Shown: piece by piece, positions 20,118-24,616 of the stretch
How positions within the stretch are numbered: position 1 is the first letter of the stretch
Layout: each line of letters opens with the position of its first letter
Origin: a virus
Reading direction: 5' to 3' (one strand)
Virus record (IMG/VR): IMGVR_UViG_3300045997_000140
Coordinates: 1 to 24,616 of that record
DNA: 24,616 nt
Notes under the pieces: generated by a model
The model's database searches: none
Told to the model about the DNA's origin: nothing
What the model saw: the letters and a program-made list of their open reading frames with translations, nothing else
Translations under genes and position numbers: made by a program

Positions 20118-22322
20118 ATGTACGCTCACCGATTCTCACTAGACGCCGAGACGTTTCTAATTCAACCCGGCTTGTTGGCGCCTGAGGGCGTGGTGTGGGC
20201 GTTTAAGATGGGCAGCGAGTCTTGGCTAGAGCCGTTTAAGGCCGGGCTAGAGACGCTGGCAGGCGCGTTGCGCGATGATGTGCTAGTGTGTGGAGCCAAT
20301 ATCGCCTACGATTTCGCGTGCGCGTGCCAGGCTGACCCGGAGCTGTTGCCGCTCGTGTTTGCGCACTACGACCGTGGCGGAGTGTTTGACGTGCTGATTA
20401 ACCAGGCACTGGCTGCCATTGCCGCAGGGCACCTGTTTCAAGACCCACTAGGCGGCCCGCTGAGGATGATTAAACCTGACGGCTCACTCGGCGCAGTCTC
20501 CAACCGCTACTCGTTGGAAATTGTCAACTACCTCAATACCGGCCGCATTGACGCTAAAGCAAATGATATTTATCGCCAGCGCTACGGCACGCTAGCCCAA
20601 ATTCCAATTGAGCAATGGCCAGAGATCGCTCGTCAATACCCGATAGACGACGTGGTCAACACAGATCGCAACGCCGAGATCCAGCTGACGTCTGTGGATA
20701 GGGCGGGGCTCGACAAATTTCAAAACGTGAATGTGCCGATCTTGCGCTACCGCCCGGCGGCCGGGCTTCACGACATGGAGCCCTTTCTAGCCTCGCTCGA
20801 CGGGCGAGCCATCACGCACGGTGCGTTCCAGGCTCGTGCCGCGTGGGCCCTCCACCTGGCGTCAGTGTGGGGGATGCGTACCGACCCGGCCGCGGTGGTA
20901 GCACTGCGCCAGCGTGTAGAGCAAGAGCGTGAAGCGGGGGCGGTGCGGCTTAAGGAGCTAAAGCTTTGGACCCCAGACGGTAAAGAGGACCAAGGCCGTA
21001 TCAAATACAAGGTCGCAGTGGCCTTCGGCGCTGACCCTAACAGCAAGTGCGCCGCGTGTGGTGGTAGCGGCAAGGTCGTTAGCCCTAAATCTGGCAACCC
21101 AATCAATTGTAAGGTCTGCTCTAAGACCGGTCTGCATATTCCGCCGACGGTACCAATGACGCCGACCGGCGGAGTTAAGGCCGACCGAGACACCCTAGAG
21201 CACTCGCACGATCCGGATCTAGAGCTATTGGCGAGTGCGGGATTCGCAGACAAGATCATTGACACCTACCTGCCCGTTCTAGAGGAAGCTTCACGCGTGC
21301 CGCTCAACACGCGCCCCAACGTGCTGATTGCGTCAGCGCGCGCGTCGTATGATGGGCTGGTGCAGACATTCCCGCGGGCTGGTGGAGTGCGCGAAACGTT
21401 CATACCGAGACCGCGTTTCCTTTTTGTGAGCTGTGATTACTCCGCGCTTGAGCTGAGCACCCTGAGCCAGGTGTGCCTGTGGACCGTCGGGTATTCTCGG
21501 CTAGCTGAGGCAATCAATGGCGGCAAGGACCCTCACGCGATTCTAGGGGCGAACCTGTGTGGTGTCTCGTATGAGCAATTCAAGGCCGCTCTAACCGATT
21601 CCGAGTCCAAGGACCGCGCCAAGGGGTTCCGGTTCGGAGCCAAGGCCGGAAATTTCGGGTTCGCTGGATTAATGGGTCCGGCGAAATTCGTGCTGACGCA
21701 GAGAGTTCAAAAGCTCGCCGGGCACGGCTCACTCTGTCGCGTGCTCGGGCGTGAGCCTAAGAGCGGTTGCGGCTCCACCAAGCTCTACGAGTGGCGCGGG
21801 CGCGAGGTGCCGCCTGTGTGTGAGGTGTGCGTGGAGGTCGCGGTTGAACTAAAAGAGGCGTGGCTAACCACGTGGCCCGAAATGAACGATTATTTCGAGT
21901 TCATCAAGCGCATTCCTGGCGTTGAGGAAGGCGCGGGCGTAATCATGAGCCCAGGAACCGGCTACGTGCGCGGTGGGTTGACGGCACCTGAGGCGGCAAA
22001 CCATTGCTTCCAGCACCTCGCGGCAATGGGCGCTAAGCACGCGCTGTACAACACGAGTCGCGAGTGCTACGCGGAGCCCAAGAGCCCGCTGTATGGCTCG
22101 CGCCCCATTCTATTTGCGCACGATGAGATTTTCGGCGAGCTGCCTGAGGATCGAGCGCATGAGGCGGCGCACCGCCTATCTGAGGTGATGACCGAGAGCA
22201 TGCGTGTTTTCGTGCCTGACGTAGATGTAAAGGCCCCGCCCGCCATCATGCGCCGTTGGTACAAGGCAGCGGAGCCTGTGTATGTTGACGGTCGACTTGT
22301 TCCGTGGGAGCCCAAAAAATGA
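20118..22322 (+). CDS. Family A DNA polymerase with 3'-5' exonuclease and zinc insertions
   Basis: This encodes 734 residues from ATG 20118, one base after tRNA-Gln and without a ribosome site. The exonuclease domain shows D9-x-E11, N61...Y64-D65 and Y174...D178. The polymerase shows motif A D440-Y-S-A-L-E, motif B R505...K509...F513 (K-A-G-N-F-G-F-A-G) and motif C H668-D-E, all catalytic residues present. Two Cys clusters look like zinc sites: C311-x-x-C-G-G-S-G with C331-x-x-C-S-K-T-G between the exonuclease and the palm, and C540, C551, C568, C571 within the fingers region. These are unusual for polymerase I. It is the main replicative polymerase. Its stop overlaps the next start as ATGA. 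Confidence 0.93.
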   Translation: MYAHRFSLDAETFLIQPGLLAPEGVVWAFKMGSESWLEPFKAGLETLAGALRDDVLVCGANIAYDFACACQADPELLPLVFAHYDRGGVFDVLINQALAAIAAGHLFQDPLGGPLRMIKPDGSLGAVSNRYSLEIVNYLNTGRIDAKANDIYRQRYGTLAQIPIEQWPEIARQYPIDDVVNTDRNAEIQLTSVDRAGLDKFQNVNVPILRYRPAAGLHDMEPFLASLDGRAITHGAFQARAAWALHLASVWGMRTDPAAVVALRQRVEQEREAGAVRLKELKLWTPDGKEDQGRIKYKVAVAFGADPNSKCAACGGSGKVVSPKSGNPINCKVCSKTGLHIPPTVPMTPTGGVKADRDTLEHSHDPDLELLASAGFADKIIDTYLPVLEEASRVPLNTRPNVLIASARASYDGLVQTFPRAGGVRETFIPRPRFLFVSCDYSALELSTLSQVCLWTVGYSRLAEAINGGKDPHAILGANLCGVSYEQFKAALTDSESKDRAKGFRFGAKAGNFGFAGLMGPAKFVLTQRVQKLAGHGSLCRVLGREPKSGCGSTKLYEWRGREVPPVCEVCVEVAVELKEAWLTTWPEMNDYFEFIKRIPGVEEGAGVIMSPGTGYVRGGLTAPEAANHCFQHLAAMGAKHALYNTSRECYAEPKSPLYGSRPILFAHDEIFGELPEDRAHEAAHRLSEVMTESMRVFVPDVDVKAPPAIMRRWYKAAEPVYVDGRLVPWEPKK

Positions 22323-22963
22323 AAACGTTTGCTGAATATCAGGTTGAAGTCATGCGCACCGCCAGCGCCCAAACCGGCATGGAAGCGCTACTCGTGCGCA
22401 CGCTGGGGCTGGTGGGTGAGGTTGGTGAAGTGGTGGAGCTGATTTTGGGTGTGACTGTGGTCGGTCGACCTCTCGATAAAGACGCATTTACGAAAGAGCT
22501 AGGCGATGTGCTGTGGTATATTGCAGCTCTGTTTCACTGGCTTGACGAATCTAACACCCCCACAATTGTGTTTTCCGTCGTCGAGAACCCGGATGTACGC
22601 CCACTAGCGCGTTTTTTTGATTTTTCTGAGCTAGTCAGCAACGGAATGCGGCTCACCGCGACCGCCGGGCTCGTAGCCGACCTAGTAAAAAAGTTCTTCG
22701 GGCACGGGGCACCCCTGGACAAGAACCGAGTGCTCGCGAATCTGCACCTAGCGCTTGTGCTCACACGTGCTATCGCCGATCTCGTGGGTGTGCCGCTGAG
22801 TGTTGTCGCCGAAAAGAACATTGCCAAGCTTCGCGCTCGCTACCCTCAGGGGTTCAGCGCTGAGGCGAGCAAGGCGCGGCTAGACGAAACGGCGCGCCTT
22901 GAAATGGTCGAGGTGCCTGGAAGTAAGACCGGCCTGGTGTACGATCGGGAGAACTGCTCATGA
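22319..22963 (+). CDS. MazG-like nucleotide pyrophosphohydrolase with degenerate second module
   Basis: I start at ATG 22319 (ATGA overlap; GGGAG upstream), giving 214 residues. The first module has L-G-L-V-G-E34-V-G-E37 and K-E60-L-G-D63-V-L-W-Y-I, the four acidic metal ligands of the MazG/all-alpha NTP pyrophosphatase fold. A second stretch (G-L-V-A-D-L-V-K-K...G-H-G-A-P-L-D...L-V-G-V-P-L) and the ending N-I-A-K-L-R-A-R-Y-P-Q-G-F repeat the same helical plan without the ligands. Phage MazG proteins clear (d)NTPs or alarmones. The protein is about twice the normal core length. It lies between polymerase and exonuclease, so it may tune the dNTP pool. Confidence 0.8.
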   Translation: MKTFAEYQVEVMRTASAQTGMEALLVRTLGLVGEVGEVVELILGVTVVGRPLDKDAFTKELGDVLWYIAALFHWLDESNTPTIVFSVVENPDVRPLARFFDFSELVSNGMRLTATAGLVADLVKKFFGHGAPLDKNRVLANLHLALVLTRAIADLVGVPLSVVAEKNIAKLRARYPQGFSAEASKARLDETARLEMVEVPGSKTGLVYDRENCS

Positions 22964-23652
22964 CCCACACGCGACGTTTTGTTTGGCTCGACATTGAAAC
23001 CACAGGTCTCAACCCGCTGGACGATAGGATTCTGTCGCTCGGAGTCATTGTTACCGCGGGCCTTTTCAACGAACTGGCGCGCGGCGAGTGGGTGGTGGGC
23101 GTTGGCGTCCAATCGTACCTGAAGAACGCGGCACCGTTCGTTCAGGCGATGCACGCCGCGAGCGGGCTCGACCAACGGGTCGCCGAGTCTAAGCTCTCGC
23201 TCCGCGAGGTGATCGAGCTAGCCAACCGCACAATCAACGGCGCTTGGCTGGGGTTAGAGGCGCACGCTTTTGATCAGCGCCCGATCCTAGCTGGCAGCTC
23301 GATTCATTTCGATCGCGGGTTCCTCGCCGCGCACGCGCCCGAGTTTTTGGACACGATGCATTATCGAATGCTTGACGTGTCATCATTCAAGGTTCTGGGC
23401 GAGAGCCGCGGAATCACCGCGCCCAAGCACGACAAGGCCCACACGCCGCTCGCTGACCTTGAGGCGTCACAGCGTGAGTTGAAATTCTGGCTCAAGGCGT
23501 TGACTGGCTCCGAGAGCGACCCGGGTGAACATGAGGGGCACCCCGTCGCTTGCCGCGAATGTAGTGGAAAGGGGCGAGTTTTCAATCACCGGATAGACCG
23601 GCAACGATGGGCCACGTGTCACGAATGTAACGGCACGGGGCTAGCGAAGTGA
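22960..23652 (+). CDS. Oligoribonuclease-like DEDDh exonuclease with C-terminal DnaJ-like zinc module
   Basis: This encodes 230 residues from ATG 22960 (ATGA overlap). D11-I-E13-T-T-G-L, S-S-I-H-F-D118-R-G-F-L, M-L-D-V-S-S-F-K and H161-T-P-L-A-D166 give the DEDDh set in the order and wording of oligoribonuclease, which degrades 2-5 nt RNA. It also fits the DNA polymerase III epsilon family. The C-terminus has C198-x-x-C201-S-G-K-G and C220-x-x-C223-N-G-T-G, a DnaJ-type CxxCxGxG pair not found in standard Orn. The same kind of module is inserted in the polymerase two genes upstream. A role in primer or RNA clean-up at the fork is plausible. Confidence 0.8.
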   Translation: MTHTRRFVWLDIETTGLNPLDDRILSLGVIVTAGLFNELARGEWVVGVGVQSYLKNAAPFVQAMHAASGLDQRVAESKLSLREVIELANRTINGAWLGLEAHAFDQRPILAGSSIHFDRGFLAAHAPEFLDTMHYRMLDVSSFKVLGESRGITAPKHDKAHTPLADLEASQRELKFWLKALTGSESDPGEHEGHPVACRECSGKGRVFNHRIDRQRWATCHECNGTGLAK

Positions 23653-24251
23653 AGTTCAGCCACAGGTCAGGGCTCGATATTCAGGCGGCCGGCGGTTATT
23701 CGATCATCGCGGCTGACCCAGCGTGGAGCTACGCCAACGGTGGGCGCGGCGCCGCGGAGAATCACTACAGCACGATGACGGTCGCCGATCTCTGTGCCCT
23801 GCCTGTGGCTGGCCTTGCGGCCCGTGACGCTCTGCTGTTTCTGTGGGTGACGTGGCCTACATTGCCCGACGCACTCGCGGTAATGGGCGCTTGGGGGTTC
23901 GCATACAAAAACTGCGCGTTCGTGTGGGTCAAGACGAATCGGAAAACTCCCACGGATTTTGTGGGGCTCGGGCACTGGACTAGAGGTAACACGGAGCCGT
24001 GCCTGCTAGGCGTGCGCGGGCACCCGGAGCGCCAGAGCGCCGGAGTGCGGCAGCTACTAGTGACAGAGGGGGTTGAGCCGCTGGTGGCCCCCGTCGGGCG
24101 CCACTCAGCCAAGCCGCCTGAGTACCGTGATCGAATCCTCCAACTAGCCGGCCCCACCGACGGCAAGGTCGAGCTATTCGCGCGGGAGAAACTACCCGGG
24201 TGGGATTCGTGGGGTAACGAGGTAGACGGAGACTTGACACTAGAGGCATAA
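23649..24251 (+). CDS. MT-A70-family adenine methyltransferase, DPAW variant
   Basis: This encodes 200 residues from GTG 23649 (GTGA overlap). Motifs of MT-A70 N6-adenine methyltransferases are in order: A-D23-P-A-W26-S-Y (family form D-P-P-W), W-V-K-T-N, G-N-T-E-P-C-L-L-G-V-R-G, R-H-S-A-K-P-P-E-Y and E-L-F-A-R-E...G-W-D-S-W-G-N-E. It uses SAM and probably methylates phage DNA, as phages often do to escape host restriction. The second Pro of DPPW is Ala, which may or may not reduce activity. The size is normal. It is the last gene of the replication operon before a new promoter at 24234. Confidence 0.85.
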   Translation: MKFSHRSGLDIQAAGGYSIIAADPAWSYANGGRGAAENHYSTMTVADLCALPVAGLAARDALLFLWVTWPTLPDALAVMGAWGFAYKNCAFVWVKTNRKTPTDFVGLGHWTRGNTEPCLLGVRGHPERQSAGVRQLLVTEGVEPLVAPVGRHSAKPPEYRDRILQLAGPTDGKVELFAREKLPGWDSWGNEVDGDLTLEA

Positions 24252-24262
24252 CAGGCTATTCA
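24234..24262 (+). promoter_or_regulatory. Rightward promoter with predicted leaderless start at 24270
   Basis: TTGACA (24234-24239, context CTTGACAC), 17 bases, then TATTCA (24257-24262), lacking the final T. ATG 24270 follows after 7 bases. The spacing is identical to 18914-18950 and 6059-6023. Confidence 0.5.
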
Positions 24263-24269
24263 GTTGTGC

Positions 24270-24470
24270 ATGCCCGACAACAGCTCTGTGCCCGCGTCTC
24301 TGTTGTGCCACACCCACAAACTGCCTTCTGGGGTGTGGGAGTCAAAAATCACGCTGATTGAGCATAACGGAAAGGTCGTCACGTTCCCCGCGGCGACCGG
24401 CTCTCAGCGCTCTCGGGCGATTGCGACCGCCCTCGATCAGATTGTGCAGTGGTACGCCCTCCAACCGTAG
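24270..24470 (+). CDS. Hypothetical 66-aa protein, probable leaderless mRNA
   Basis: I choose ATG 24270 (M-P-D-N-S-S-V...), 7 bases after a -10-like box. GTG 24264 is two codons earlier. The product has V-W-E-S-K-I-T-L-I-E-H-N-G-K-V-V-T-F as two strands, then a helix (R-A-I-A-T-A-L-D-Q-I-V-Q-W-Y). It resembles small phage proteins of a beta-beta-alpha layout, with no function assigned. The gap from the previous gene is 18 bases. Confidence 0.55.
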   Translation: MPDNSSVPASLLCHTHKLPSGVWESKITLIEHNGKVVTFPAATGSQRSRAIATALDQIVQWYALQP

Positions 24471-24482
24471 CGAGGAAACAAC

Positions 24483-24616
24483 GTGAAAAAGACCACCGTT
24501 CGCCCGACGTTCGCCCGCCCCGCCGCCCCAGGCCACCGCCCCGCCGAGTCGAATAGCGAGGCTCGCCGCAACGTGGAGGTCTTCACGGCTGCGCGCGTTG
24601 TCTCTCGCCCGCCGCC
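24483..24616 (+). CDS. Partial gene, unknown, cut by right edge
   Basis: GTG 24483 (M-K-K-T-T-V-R-P-T-F-A-R-P-A-A-P-G-H-R...) stays open to the window end, giving 44 complete codons. GAGGA lies about 8 bases upstream. The visible part is Pro/Arg/Ala-rich and basic, so it looks like a disordered N-terminus. No family can be named. Confidence 0.5.
   Translation, partial: MKKTTVRPTFARPAAPGHRPAESNSEARRNVEVFTAARVVSRPP

Overview
The window looks like part of the genome of a tailed double-stranded DNA phage (Caudoviricetes), or a prophage of one. Terminase, portal and virion genes lie beside a phage replication module, genes are packed with ATGA/GTGA overlaps, and there are two tRNA genes. GC content is high (about 60%), GTG starts are common and some promoters appear leaderless. 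The DNA polymerase has an NFGFAG-type O-helix and the small HExxH protein resembles an actinobacterial family, so an actinobacterial host is my best guess. This rests on recalled family resemblance, not on a search.

Layout. 1-6023 is a leftward (minus strand) packaging and virion block. In transcription order it holds a DUF5681-type small terminase candidate, a 57-aa two-helix membrane protein, large terminase, a DUF1073-type portal, three small virion or unknown proteins and a repeat protein that runs off the left edge. No capsid or protease gene is seen between portal and the last gene. 6024-6252 is a divergent control region with a promoter in each direction and repeated ACTGTAA boxes. 6253-10721 is a rightward block of small, mostly unrecognised genes: a winged-helix protein, a zinc-ribbon protein, membrane proteins, a tRNA-Leu(UAG) and a SprT-like HExxH protein. 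10722-11117 is gene-free, has its own promoter and is rich in hairpins. 11118-18924 holds a zinc/RHH protein, a primase-polymerase/SF3 helicase, a Cas4/RecB-like nuclease with an AT-hook and an Ala/Pro tail, and an SNF2-type helicase. 18950-19703 has a small membrane protein and a probable ssDNA-binding protein. 19704-20117 is a second gene-free, structured RNA region ending in tRNA-Gln(UUG). 20118-24616 holds family A DNA polymerase, a MazG-like pyrophosphatase, an oligoribonuclease-like exonuclease, an MT-A70-type methyltransferase and two small genes, the last cut by the right edge.

How it works together. The right half is a self-contained replication set: primase/helicase, nuclease, second helicase, SSB, polymerase, nucleotide clean-up, RNA/DNA trimming and base modification. 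The left half packages and builds virions.

The most unusual features concern RNA. Seven sites carry a CTTGACA -35 box, most with a TAnnnT-like -10 seventeen bases on. In three of them the box begins exactly 36 bases before an ATG, which predicts leaderless mRNAs. Three further genes (the RHH protein, the SNF2 helicase and DNA polymerase) begin 1-2 bases after a tRNA or tRNA-like acceptor/T-arm element, as if tRNA-type 3' processing released leaderless mRNAs. I regard this tRNA punctuation, with the two structured RNA regions, as the best candidate for an undescribed system here. It is inference from sequence and has not been tested.
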